Source: Oscillospiraceae bacterium (GTDB taxonomy: Bacteria > Bacillota > Clostridia > Oscillospirales > CAG-272). Taken from it: a DNA stretch of 11,460 nucleotides. Location: positions 1 to 11,460 of the forward strand of contig SVQS01000048.1 in assembly GCA_015065205.1 (NCBI GenBank). The letters are read 5' to 3'. Below the pieces are notes generated by a model. The model was not told the DNA's origin, did not search any database, and saw only the letters and a list, made by a program, of their open reading frames with translations. This document shows, in pieces, positions 1-6,094 of the stretch. The position numbers and the translations under genes are program-made. Every line of letters begins with the position of its first letter. Position 1 is the first letter of the stretch.

Positions 1-19
1 CCAAATGAGCTAAATCCGC
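1..19 (-). tRNA. 5' end of a truncated tRNA, probably tRNA-Gly
   Basis: On the minus strand the last 19 bases read GCGGATTTAGCTCATTTGG, which is an acceptor 5' strand followed by the start of a D-arm with the TAGCTCA box. It begins 5 bases after the encoded CCA of tRNA-Phe, so it is the fourth gene of the same tRNA operon. The anticodon lies outside the window. The GCGGATT start fits tRNA-Gly in Clostridia, but identity is an inference. Confidence 0.7.
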
Positions 20-24
20 GGAAA

Positions 25-100
25 TGGTGCCTCCGGTCGGAATCGAACCAACGACACGGGGATTTTCAGTCCCCTGCTCTACCAACTGAGCTACAGAGGC
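25..100 (-). tRNA. tRNA-Phe (anticodon GAA)
   Basis: The minus strand starts GCCTCTGTAGCTCAG and ends CGGAGGCACCA. The 7-bp acceptor stem GCCTCTG/CGGAGGC closes, the T-loop has GGTTCGATTCC, and the anticodon loop is CTGAAAA, giving GAA for phenylalanine. Discriminator A and CCA are encoded. It is 76 nt long and lies 23 bases after tRNA-Asp in the same transcript. Confidence 0.97.
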
Positions 101-123
101 AAGGCAAGGGCTGCTTTGTATAG

Positions 124-200
124 TGGCGACCCGGATGGGACTCGAACCCACGGCCTCCAGCGTGACAGGCTGGCGCTCTAACCAACTGAGCTACCGGGCC
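124..200 (-). tRNA. tRNA-Asp (anticodon GTC)
   Basis: The minus strand runs from GGCCCGGTAGCTCAG to CCGGGTCGCCA. The acceptor stem GGCCCGG/CCGGGTC closes with one G-U pair, the T-loop is GGTTCGAGTCC, and the anticodon loop CTGTCAC gives GTC for aspartate. Discriminator G and CCA are encoded. It is 77 nt long and only 4 bases separate it from tRNA-Val. Confidence 0.97.
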
Positions 201-204
201 ACTA

Positions 205-280
205 TGGTGGGAACAATAGGGCTCGAACCTATGACCTCCTGCTTGTAAGGCAGATGCTCTCCCAGCTGAGCTATGCTCCC
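205..280 (-). tRNA. tRNA-Val (anticodon TAC)
   Basis: The minus strand runs from GGGAGCATAGCTCAG to TGTTCCCACCA. The acceptor stem GGGAGCA/TGTTCCC closes, the T-loop is GGTTCGAGCCC, and the anticodon loop CTTACAA gives TAC (UAC) for valine. CCA is encoded. It is the first gene of the minus-strand tRNA operon. Confidence 0.97.
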
Positions 281-304
281 ATTGCGCTTGCCAGCGACTT
301 GTAT

Positions 305-333
305 ATTATATCACAACCTTTTTGGTTTGTCAA
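305..333 (-). promoter_or_regulatory. Consensus sigma-A promoter of the tRNA operon
   Basis: Read on the minus strand, TTGACA (328-333) and TATAAT (305-310) are both perfect consensus hexamers separated by exactly 17 bases. The -10 box ends 24 bases upstream of the first tRNA base. The A-rich minus strand just beyond 333 would act as an UP element, as is usual for stable-RNA promoters. Confidence 0.9.
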
Positions 334-420
334 TACTTTTTTTCAATTTTTTTTATTTTTTTTTGCTTTTCTTTTTTTCTCTTTTTTTCGGCATCTTTTT
401 CGGCCTTTTTTACACGCTTT
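334..420. other. T-rich (plus strand) / A-tract (minus strand) low-complexity segment
   Basis: This stretch has runs of 5 to 9 T with few interruptions and almost no A or G on the plus strand. On the minus strand it forms phased A-tracts directly upstream of the tRNA -35 box, so an UP element or a bent-DNA role is plausible. The open frames across it encode only Phe/Leu runs and are not credible genes. Confidence 0.55.
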
Positions 421-445
421 TTGCTGCTTTGGTAGGAAATACGGA

Positions 446-491
446 AAAATTCCTCTTCAATTATCTATAAAATTCCTATTCAATTATCTAT
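446..491. repeat. Two tandem copies of a 23-bp unit
   Basis: Units at 446-468 and 469-491 both begin AAAATTCCT and end CAATTATCTAT, and differ by one base (C at 455, A at 478). They lie immediately upstream of the -35 box of the dgt promoter. They may be a duplicated regulator site or simple slippage; no known operator is recognised. Confidence 0.85.
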
Positions 492-499
492 AAAAGCTC

Positions 500-529
500 T
501 TTACAAAACAGGACAAGTTATGGTATAAT
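500..529 (+). promoter_or_regulatory. Promoter of the dgt-nrnA-nrnA-surE operon
   Basis: TTTACA (500-505) and TATAAT (524-529) are spaced by 18 bases, with about 57 bases from the -10 box to the start codon. A small hairpin (ACCCC/GGGGT around 537-555) lies close to the expected transcript start. Confidence 0.75.
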
Positions 530-586
530 AATATGTTACCCCGATGCTTTGGGGTGAGAAAAGACTCTTAAAAAGGAGGTAGCATG

Positions 587-1819
587 ATGCCAAAATACGA
601 AGTCCTTTCCCGCGAAGTAGCAGAACAGATACAAAAGGCAAGACAAGGCGCAATTCTTTCGCCTATGGCTTTTGATGACGGGCAAGTACAAAGAAGAATT
701 GACACGGCAAAAGACATTGCCACCATTTGGCGCCCGACCTTTGTTCACGATATTGATAAGATCCTGCACTGCCCCTTTTATAACCGCTATACCGACAAAA
801 CACAGGTGTTTTCGCTCTACAAGAACGACGACATCACCCGCCGCAGTCTTCATGTACAGCTCGTCTCGCGCATCGCGCGGACCATTGGTGCCGCTTTGCA
901 CCTCAACCTTGACTTGATTGAGGCGATTGCTCTCGGCCACGACCTTGGTCACCCGCCCTTTGCGCACACAGGCGAGACCTATCTCTGTGAGCTTTACAAC
1001 AAACATACGGGGCGCTATTTCTTCCACAATCTGCAATCGGTACGCGTGCTGGATAGCATCTATCCCCTCAACATCAGTCTGCAAACGCTCAACGGCATTG
1101 CCACCCACAACGGCGAAATTGAGTGCGAGGAATATCTCCCTCACCCGATGAAGAGCTTTGAAGAATTCGACCGCTGTATGGAGCGTTGCTATACCGATCT
1201 ATCCTATGCAAAGTCCATTATGCCCGACACGCTCGAGGGTTGCGTTGTGCGTCTTTCGGATATTATCTCCTACCTTGGCAAGGACCGTCAGGATGCCGCG
1301 CGCACAAAGATGGCAGACGAAAGCTTGTTTATGGATGATGACATCGGCTCTATCAATGCCGAAATCATCAACAACCTTTGCGTAAACGTGATCGAGAACA
1401 GCTACGGAAAGCCCTACATTAAGTTGGATGACAAGCACTTCAAGGCACTGCAAAAGGCGCGCCTTGAAAACTACCGCGTCATTTACAATCACGCCGCCAA
1501 TATGGCAAAACTCGACACCTCGGTCAAGCCCATGATGGCAGAAATTTATGAGCAGCTTCTTGAGGACTTGAAGCAAGAAAACAAATATTCTCCCATTTGG
1601 CGTCATCACATCAACGTGGTCAATCGCACCTATTACAAGCGCAACACCCCCTACGAGGCAACCGAGCCCAACCAAATTGTTGTGGACTACATTGCCAGCA
1701 TGACAGACGACTATTTTATCGCCCTGCACAAGCATCTCTTCCCCGAGAGTCAACTGCAGGTCAAATACAAGGATTATTTTAACGAAGATTCGAGAAAGAG
1801 AGACAAGGACGATGTTTGA
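587..1819 (+). CDS. dgt: dGTPase-like HD-domain triphosphohydrolase
   Basis: Members of this family cut dNTPs, classically dGTP, into deoxynucleoside and tripolyphosphate and act in the cytosol on dNTP pool balance. The protein is about 410 residues, of normal length for the family. The HD metal site is visible: His at about residue 89 in RRSLHVQLVSRIART, the His-Asp pair in ALGHDLGHPPFAHTGE (about 118-119), and a downstream Asp in VVRLSDIISY (about 225). The family motif HNLQSVRVL follows the HD core. Two ATGs are adjacent (584 and 587). The full Shine-Dalgarno AAGGAGGT at 573-580 is better spaced for 587. This is the first gene of a four-gene operon; its TGA overlaps the next start by 8 bases. 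True substrate preference within the dNTPase family cannot be read from sequence. Some dGTPases defend against phage, but the operon context here favours housekeeping. Confidence 0.93.
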   Translation: MPKYEVLSREVAEQIQKARQGAILSPMAFDDGQVQRRIDTAKDIATIWRPTFVHDIDKILHCPFYNRYTDKTQVFSLYKNDDITRRSLHVQLVSRIARTIGAALHLNLDLIEAIALGHDLGHPPFAHTGETYLCELYNKHTGRYFFHNLQSVRVLDSIYPLNISLQTLNGIATHNGEIECEEYLPHPMKSFEEFDRCMERCYTDLSYAKSIMPDTLEGCVVRLSDIISYLGKDRQDAARTKMADESLFMDDDIGSINAEIINNLCVNVIENSYGKPYIKLDDKHFKALQKARLENYRVIYNHAANMAKLDTSVKPMMAEIYEQLLEDLKQENKYSPIWRHHINVVNRTYYKRNTPYEATEPNQIVVDYIASMTDDYFIALHKHLFPESQLQVKYKDYFNEDSRKRDKDDV

Positions 1820-2750
1820 AAACGTTATCGCGGCCATTCGCGAATATAACCGCATTATCATTCACCGACACAAAAATCCCGATGGCGATGCGCTTGGCAG
1901 TCAGTTAGGTCTTGCGGGAATCCTCAAGGAAAACTTCCCCAAAAAAGAAATCCTTTCTGTTGGCGACACCTCGGCGCGCTATGCCTTTATGGGTTACACA
2001 CCCGACGAAGTAGCAGACGAAGCATACAAGGGGGCCCTCGCCTTTATTTTGGACACCTCTGCATCCGCTCTCATTGCGGACGAGCGTTACAAATTGGCGG
2101 ACAAGACCGTTCGCATCGACCACCACATCTTTTGCGAGGAAATCGCCGAGATTGAGGTAACTGACACCTCTTATGAGAGCTGCTGTGGCCTGATTACCGC
2201 GTTTGCTATGGAGTGCGGTCTCAAAGTTCCCGCTCCTGCGGCAAAAGCACTCTACACAGGTATGATTACCGACTCGGGACGCTTCCGCTACGATTCGGTC
2301 AGTCCCCAAACCTTCCGCTGTGCGGCATTTTTGATGGAGCAGGGCTTCCGCACCGACGATATTTACCGCAACCTCTATGCCGATGATTTTTCCTTTATTC
2401 AACTGCGCGCAAAGTATGTTTTGAAGATTCAGTTGACCGACTGCAACGTGGCATATATCTACACCACGAAAGAGGAAGCCGCATCCTACGGCGCAGATGA
2501 CTTTACTCTCTCCCGCGGAATGGTCAACGTCATGGGCGAGATTCGCGGCATTGACATTTGGGTCAACTTTACCGAGACCGACGAGGGCGTGCTTTGTGAA
2601 ATTCGCTCCAGCCTCTATAACATCAATCCCGTTGCCAAAAAGTACGGTGGTGGCGGACACGCAAAGGCAAGCGGCGCCACACTCAAGGACCGCGAGGAAG
2701 CTATGGCGCTCCTTGAAGACCTCAAAGCAATTGGAGGTGCAAACCAATGA
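1812..2750 (+). CDS. nrnA: DHH/DHHA1 phosphoesterase, NrnA type (nanoRNase / pAp phosphatase)
   Basis: NrnA proteins degrade 2- to 5-nt RNAs and linear dinucleotides (pApA, pGpG) to mononucleotides and remove the 3' phosphate of pAp. All DHH motifs are present: HRHKNPDGDALGS (His20, Asp24, Asp26), ILDTS (Asp81), IDHH (103-105) and GMITDSGRFR (Asp154). The C-terminal DHHA1 domain ends with the GGGGHAKASGA substrate-binding loop at about 279-288. Length of 312 residues is usual for the family. It starts inside the end of dgt (8-base overlap) with an AAGGA site, so it is translationally coupled. It is followed by a second, divergent copy of the same family. I am sure of the family; which of RNA, c-di-NMP products or pAp is the main substrate is open. 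Confidence 0.92.
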   Translation: MFENVIAAIREYNRIIIHRHKNPDGDALGSQLGLAGILKENFPKKEILSVGDTSARYAFMGYTPDEVADEAYKGALAFILDTSASALIADERYKLADKTVRIDHHIFCEEIAEIEVTDTSYESCCGLITAFAMECGLKVPAPAAKALYTGMITDSGRFRYDSVSPQTFRCAAFLMEQGFRTDDIYRNLYADDFSFIQLRAKYVLKIQLTDCNVAYIYTTKEEAASYGADDFTLSRGMVNVMGEIRGIDIWVNFTETDEGVLCEIRSSLYNINPVAKKYGGGGHAKASGATLKDREEAMALLEDLKAIGGANQ

Positions 2751-3727
2751 ATATTGAAAATATGAGACGGATCCTCGATAAAATCAAAGAATACGACCGC
2801 ATCATCATCTTTCGCCACAAGCGTCCCGATGGGGATGCCGTTGGCTCGACTAAGGGCTTGCGCGAGATCTTGCGCCTGACCTATCCCGAAAAAGAAGTTC
2901 TCCTTCTCAATGCCGACTATTCGGATTACGTCTCCTTCCTCGGCGACGAGGATGCCCCTGTGGACGACGAATACTACGCAACCGCTCTCGGCATCGTGAT
3001 TGATACCGCAACCAGCGACCGCATCTCCAACCCAAAATACGCGCTCTGCCGCGAGATCGTTCGCATCGACCACCACATTGACAACAAGCCTTACACCGAG
3101 ATTTCTTGGGTAGAAGAAGAAAAATCCTCTTCCTGCGAGATGATTGCGGAGTTCTATTACACCTTCCGCGATGAACTCAAAATCAACAAAGAGGCCGCTA
3201 CCTACATCTACACGGGTATGGTAACCGATTCGGGACGCTTCCGCTTCCGCTCTGTGTCGGGTGACACCATGCGCTATGCGGGAATGTTGCTCGACCAAGG
3301 GGTTGACGTTGATCACATCTACGCACATCTGTATATGAAGGATTACAAAAACCTGCGTTTTCACGGATACGTGCTCAGCAAAATCAAAATGACCGAAAAT
3401 GGCGTAGCATATCTTTATGTAGACCACCGTATGCAAAAGAAGTTTGGACTCTCGATGGAAGAAGCCAGCGCATCGGTCTCCTATATGGACTCCATCAAGG
3501 ATAGCCTTATCTGGCTTGCCTTTATTGAGGGACCCGGTGACGAGATTCGCGTGCGTCTGCGCTCTCGCTTTGTTACCTGCAACGAGCTTGCAGAGGCTTG
3601 GGGCGGCGGCGGACACGACTGTGCCGCAGGTGCAACGCTCCACAACAAGAAAGACGTAAAAACGCTGCTTGCACAAGCAGACGAAAGATTGAAAAACTAT
3701 AAGGAAAACAACGAAGGATGGCTATGA
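2747..3727 (+). CDS. Second DHH/DHHA1 phosphoesterase (NrnA-like paralogue)
   Basis: This 326-residue protein repeats the architecture of its upstream neighbour: FRHKRPDGDAVGS (His24, Asp28, Asp30), VIDTATSDR (Asp86), IDHH (108-110), GMVTDSGRFRFRS (Asp161), and the DHHA1 loop GGGGHDCAAGA at about 286-296. All metal ligands are retained, so it should be catalytically active. Identity to the first copy is high in the motifs and low elsewhere, indicating an old tandem duplication with divergence rather than a recent one. The start shares ATGA with the upstream stop, with a GGAGG site at 2733-2737. A likely split of labour is that one copy takes nanoRNA or cyclic-dinucleotide products and the other pAp; this is inference. 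Confidence 0.9.
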   Translation: MNIENMRRILDKIKEYDRIIIFRHKRPDGDAVGSTKGLREILRLTYPEKEVLLLNADYSDYVSFLGDEDAPVDDEYYATALGIVIDTATSDRISNPKYALCREIVRIDHHIDNKPYTEISWVEEEKSSSCEMIAEFYYTFRDELKINKEAATYIYTGMVTDSGRFRFRSVSGDTMRYAGMLLDQGVDVDHIYAHLYMKDYKNLRFHGYVLSKIKMTENGVAYLYVDHRMQKKFGLSMEEASASVSYMDSIKDSLIWLAFIEGPGDEIRVRLRSRFVTCNELAEAWGGGGHDCAAGATLHNKKDVKTLLAQADERLKNYKENNEGWL

Positions 3728-4443
3728 GAATACTGATAACCAACGACGACGGCATTGCCGCACCGGCACTTCCCCATCTTGTCAATTGGGCAAAGAGCTT
3801 GGGCGAGGTGACCGTGGTCGCCCCCAAAATTGAACAAAGCGGCAAGAGTCAAGCCATTGATTTCTTCCGCGAGGTGGAAATCAAGCGCACTCCCCGTCTT
3901 GGCGAGGTTGAGGCTTGGGCGATGGACTCCACTCCTGCCGATTGCGTCCGTTTTGGCATCACGGGGCTCAAAAAAGAATACGACCTTGTCATCTCGGGCA
4001 TCAACCGCGGCTTCAACCTCGGGCACGACATTGCCTATTCCGGCACCGTAGGCGCCATTTTTGAAGCAGCGCGCTTGGGCGTTCCTGCCATCGCTTTTTC
4101 GATGGATTATGAGGCAAATGCCGAGAATGTCATTCCCTACCTTGATGGCATTTTGGAATTTATGAACGAAAACAGCCTTTGGGAATACGGCTCCCTTTAC
4201 AACGTTAACGTTCCCAATGATGCACAGGGCATTTGCATCACCCGTCAGGGCGGAATGTTCTACTCCGACGCATTCGAGAAGCGCGATGGAGATTATTACA
4301 TTCAAGTTGGCGAACCCATTCGCAATCCCGATCTCGACCTCACCGTCGACACCGATGCCGTTTGGGCAAACCACATCTCCATCTCTCCTCTCACCGAAAA
4401 TAGAACCGATAAAGAAGTGCTTGCAAAGTTGATGGAAAAATAA
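3724..4443 (+). CDS. surE: 5'/3'-nucleotidase SurE
   Basis: SurE dephosphorylates 5'- and 3'-mononucleotides (and in some species polyphosphate) using a divalent metal. The protein opens MRILITNDDGI with the metal ligands Asp8 and Asp9. Ser39 lies in APKIEQSGKS and Asn94 in SGINRGFNLG, at the positions expected for the family, and AYSGTVGAIFEA follows. At 239 residues it is of usual length. I prefer the ATG at 3724 because GAAGG at 3713-3717 is well spaced for it, the protein then begins with the canonical MRILITNDDG, and it shares an ATGA overlap with the upstream stop, as the previous junction does. An ATG at 3718 would add two residues with no room for a ribosome site. It is the last gene of the operon and could convert the NMPs made by the two DHH enzymes to nucleosides. 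Confidence 0.93.
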   Translation: MRILITNDDGIAAPALPHLVNWAKSLGEVTVVAPKIEQSGKSQAIDFFREVEIKRTPRLGEVEAWAMDSTPADCVRFGITGLKKEYDLVISGINRGFNLGHDIAYSGTVGAIFEAARLGVPAIAFSMDYEANAENVIPYLDGILEFMNENSLWEYGSLYNVNVPNDAQGICITRQGGMFYSDAFEKRDGDYYIQVGEPIRNPDLDLTVDTDAVWANHISISPLTENRTDKEVLAKLMEK

Positions 4444-4446
4444 ACA

Positions 4447-4497
4447 AACAAAAAAGACCTTGGCTTTCTCTCTGCATTCTTAGCGGAGAATTAGTAG
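4447..4497 (+). repeat. 51-bp 3'-flanking repeat, copy A (inverted relative to copy B at 5460-5510)
   Basis: Starting 3 bases after the surE stop, this block aligns without gaps to the reverse complement of 5460-5510, with 38 of 51 positions equal by my count. Two exact cores, AACAAAAAAGACCTT and TTAGCGGAGAATT, are held 18 bases apart in both copies, and TGCA in the middle also aligns. It is followed within 12 bases by a terminator hairpin. Confidence 0.8.
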
Positions 4498-4508
4498 CAC
4501 GAAAACTT

Positions 4509-4542
4509 CGGCAGAGAACTTGTTTTCTCTGCCGATTTGTGT
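4509..4542 (+). terminator. Terminator-like hairpin after surE
   Basis: A perfect 10-bp stem CGGCAGAGAA / TTCTCTGCCG (4509-4518 with 4525-4534) has a 6-base loop and is followed by the T-rich ATTTGTGTT. The tail is weak for an intrinsic terminator but position and stem strength fit the end of the operon. Confidence 0.65.
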
Positions 4543-4548
4543 TATAAT
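4520..4548 (+). promoter_or_regulatory. Possible promoter for the peptidase E-like gene
   Basis: TATAAT at 4543-4548 has TTGTTT 17 bases upstream (4520-4525), which overlaps the loop and 3' arm of the preceding hairpin. If used, the transcript would carry the whole palindromic element (4562-4695) as a leader of over 200 bases. The -35 box is only moderate. Confidence 0.4.
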
Positions 4549-4561
4549 GGGGCTAACAGAA

Positions 4562-4695
4562 AGCCTCCCTCCGAGAGGGAGGGGAACCGCGCTAGCGGTG
4601 GAAGGAGCCTGCGTCGCTTTAGGTTTGGATAAAACTTATTGTATCGCACTCTCCCTCAGTCACCTTCGGTGACAGCTCCCTCCCGAAGGGAGCCT
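4562..4695. mobile_element. MITE-like palindromic repeat element (no coding capacity)
   Basis: The element consists of four hairpins around an AT-rich centre: CCTCCCTC/GAGGGAGG (4564-4582), ACCGC/GCGGT (4586-4599), GTCACC/GGTGAC (4659-4673) and GCTCCCT/AGGGAGC (4675-4693). Its two ends are imperfect inverted repeats of about 21 bases (AGCCTCCCTC... against AGGCTCCCTT...). GC-rich palindromic elements with CTCCCTC ends are, from memory, scattered through many Clostridia genomes; I cannot confirm the family. No transposase is present, and no clear target duplication is seen. Confidence 0.65.
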
Positions 4696-4721
4696 CAGGA
4701 CACGTGCAACCTTAGGGGTAT

Positions 4722-4754
4722 GGGCTTTGCCCGAAGCCTTTGTAATACAAAGGC
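4722..4754 (+). other. Two small hairpins in the leader of the peptidase E-like gene
   Basis: GGGC-TTT-GCCC (4722-4732) and GCCTTTGT-AAT-ACAAAGGC (4736-4754) lie just before the GAGG ribosome site. The second has 8 perfect pairs. They could affect translation or be part of the inserted repeat region. No riboswitch class is recognised. Confidence 0.5.
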
Positions 4755-4780
4755 GAAACTTGCGATAAAAGAGGTATCAA

Positions 4781-5383
4781 ATGATTTTACTAACTTCAAA
4801 TGGTTTATCAAGCGATGAATTAATGGGCAGAGTAAAAACATACATCAAAGCAGGTAAGGCTGCTCTTGTTGTTACTGCTGATAACGAATATAAAGAAAAA
4901 AACTATCATGTTGAAAGATTAACAAACGAATTAAGAATGCTTGGGCTGTCTGTTGAATGCTTTGACTTTGACAATCAATTACCAACAGAGCTTATGCAAT
5001 ATGACGTGGTAGAATTAATAGGAGGCAATCCGTACTATCTATTGAACTCAATACAAAAAAATTGTTTTTTTGATGTGTTAAAATACTTCGCACAAAATAG
5101 GTATTTGATAGGATGTAGTGCAGGCGCACTGGTTCTTACACCTTCTCTTGATTTGATAGATCTTTACTCTCCCGAGATGAACATTGTAGGACTAAAAGAT
5201 TTATCTGCGTGCAATTTTACAGATATTTGCATACTTCCGCATTACAGTAAATTCTTAAAGAAATACACAGGTTTTGAGGAAAAATGTGCTCAATATGAAC
5301 ATACACTTAATCGTGAAGTAATTCGATTAAATGACGGACAAGGTGTGATTATAAACGAAAGTAACATAGATATTATAAAATAA
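4781..5383 (+). CDS. Peptidase E-like (S51 family, type 1 glutamine amidotransferase-like fold)
   Basis: Peptidase S51 enzymes (PepE, cyanophycinase) use a Ser-His pair in a class-I glutamine amidotransferase fold; PepE cuts N-terminal Asp-X dipeptides. Visible here are the GGNPYYLL motif (about 81-88), the nucleophile elbow IGCSAGALVL with Ser113, and ILPHYSKF with His154. The 200 residues fit the short Type 1 GATase-like group common in Clostridia. GAGG at 4771-4774 is 6 bases before the ATG. The gene is clearly more AT-rich than the surE operon, uses many AAA/ATA/TTA codons, and is bracketed by two inverted copies of a repeat, which suggests acquisition. The family is well supported; whether it is an Asp-dipeptidase or has another substrate is not determined. 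Confidence 0.85.
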   Translation: MILLTSNGLSSDELMGRVKTYIKAGKAALVVTADNEYKEKNYHVERLTNELRMLGLSVECFDFDNQLPTELMQYDVVELIGGNPYYLLNSIQKNCFFDVLKYFAQNRYLIGCSAGALVLTPSLDLIDLYSPEMNIVGLKDLSACNFTDICILPHYSKFLKKYTGFEEKCAQYEHTLNREVIRLNDGQGVIINESNIDIIK

Positions 5384-5384
5384 C

Positions 5385-5422
5385 GTAAGCCCCGACAGAC
5401 ATAAAAAATCTGTCGGGGTTAC
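5385..5422. terminator. Bidirectional terminator hairpin
   Basis: CCCCGACAGA (5390-5399) pairs perfectly with TCTGTCGGGG (5409-5418); GTAA and TTAC extend it past one bulged G. It starts 2 bases after the stop of the peptidase E-like gene. On the minus strand the loop contains T6 and the hairpin ends the CD1247-like transcript, so it probably serves both convergent genes. Confidence 0.75.
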
Positions 5423-5459
5423 ATATTTGTTTACAGCAGGGCAATTTTTAATCAACTGA

Positions 5460-5510
5460 CTATAAATTCTCCGCTAATTTTGCACACCTTTCGCTAAGGT
5501 CTTTTTTGTT
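5460..5510 (-). repeat. 51-bp 3'-flanking repeat, copy B
   Basis: This is the minus-strand counterpart of the repeat at 4447-4497, beginning 8 bases after the stop of the CD1247-like gene and also followed (further on) by a CAGA/TCTG-containing hairpin terminator. Within this copy ACCTT-AGCGA-AAGGT forms a small hairpin. On the plus strand that hairpin is followed by CTTTTTT and could act as a weak back-up terminator. Confidence 0.8.
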
Positions 5511-5518
5511 ATTCCGTC

Positions 5519-6010
5519 TTACTCCTCTTCGGAAATTGCTTTGTAATCGTCTTCTTCGATGATGCAGCCGAACTTTTCGCCGCAGGCGGGGCAAAGAAGA
5601 TTTTCGGGGTCGAGCTCGCTGTCAAAGCAAACGGTCTCACCGCAAGAGGGACATACGATCTCACAGTAATCGTCATCCTCGCAGTCGCAGCCGTCGCAGC
5701 TCATGCAATCGCCGTCGCACTCTTCCCACTCTTCATCGTCTTCCCAATCCTCGTCGTCGCACTCACACTCTTCGTCAAGATAGTCCTCAACGTCTTGCAG
5801 ATCGTCGTCGAGCTCTTCAACGTATTCGTTGAGGTAGTTCAGATCTTCGTCGATCTCGTCGATATCCTGGTGGATGCCTGCGATCTCGTTTGCCATTTCT
5901 TGGGCGAGGTCCAAGAGAGCGGCAATGATCTTGCCCTCTTTGGTTTCTTTGTCAAATTCAAGGCCGTCAGCCAAGCCCTTGATATAAGCAGCTTTTTCGG
6001 TCAAATTCAT
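5519..6010 (-). CDS. CD1247-type acidic protein with C-terminal zinc ribbon
   Basis: The N-terminal LTEKAAYIKGLADGLEFDKETKEGKIIAALLD matches the pattern I know as the CD1247 N-terminal domain of Clostridia, a family without an established function. Residues of about 30-80 form a long, heptad-like acidic helix, then comes an Asp/Glu-rich stretch with a dense Cys cluster (Cys82, 84, 98, 102, 105, 108, 110). The C-terminus carries a CPSCG...CPACG zinc ribbon (Cys120/123 and Cys140/143). It has no signal peptide or membrane segment. The start has AAGGAAGGA just upstream. It lies after efp on the same strand with no obvious promoter of its own, so it is probably co-transcribed. The extra Cys cluster may bind a second metal; this is inference. 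Confidence 0.8.
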   Translation of the reverse strand: MNLTEKAAYIKGLADGLEFDKETKEGKIIAALLDLAQEMANEIAGIHQDIDEIDEDLNYLNEYVEELDDDLQDVEDYLDEECECDDEDWEDDEEWEECDGDCMSCDGCDCEDDDYCEIVCPSCGETVCFDSELDPENLLCPACGEKFGCIIEEDDYKAISEEE

Positions 6011-6051
6011 AATATAGATCCTTCCTTTCGTGTTGGATGTAATTTGAAAAT

Positions 6052-6081
6052 GGGGAAAACCTTGCCTGCAAAGTCTTCCCC
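6052..6081. terminator. Hairpin between efp and the CD1247-like gene
   Basis: GGGGAA (6052-6057) pairs with TTCCCC (6076-6081), with a second inner helix CCTTG/CAAAG. On the plus strand it is followed by CGTTTTTT, on the minus strand by ATTTTC. In the direction of the two genes it would be a partial terminator or mRNA-processing hairpin that lowers expression of the downstream gene. Confidence 0.6.
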
Positions 6082-6094
6082 GTTTTTTGGTTGA

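Noticed and set aside
254..493. Plus-strand ORF rich in Phe and Leu
   Set aside because: It covers the tRNA promoter and the T-rich tract and begins inside tRNA-Val; composition alone explains it.
536..1144. Long minus-strand ORF opposite dgt, and similar ones opposite the DHH and surE genes
   Set aside because: These are mirror frames of well-supported genes with catalytic motifs on the plus strand.
587..1819. Anti-phage defence dGTPase
   Set aside because: It is tightly coupled with housekeeping nucleotide genes and has no defence neighbours on its side of the window; a defence role is possible but not supported.
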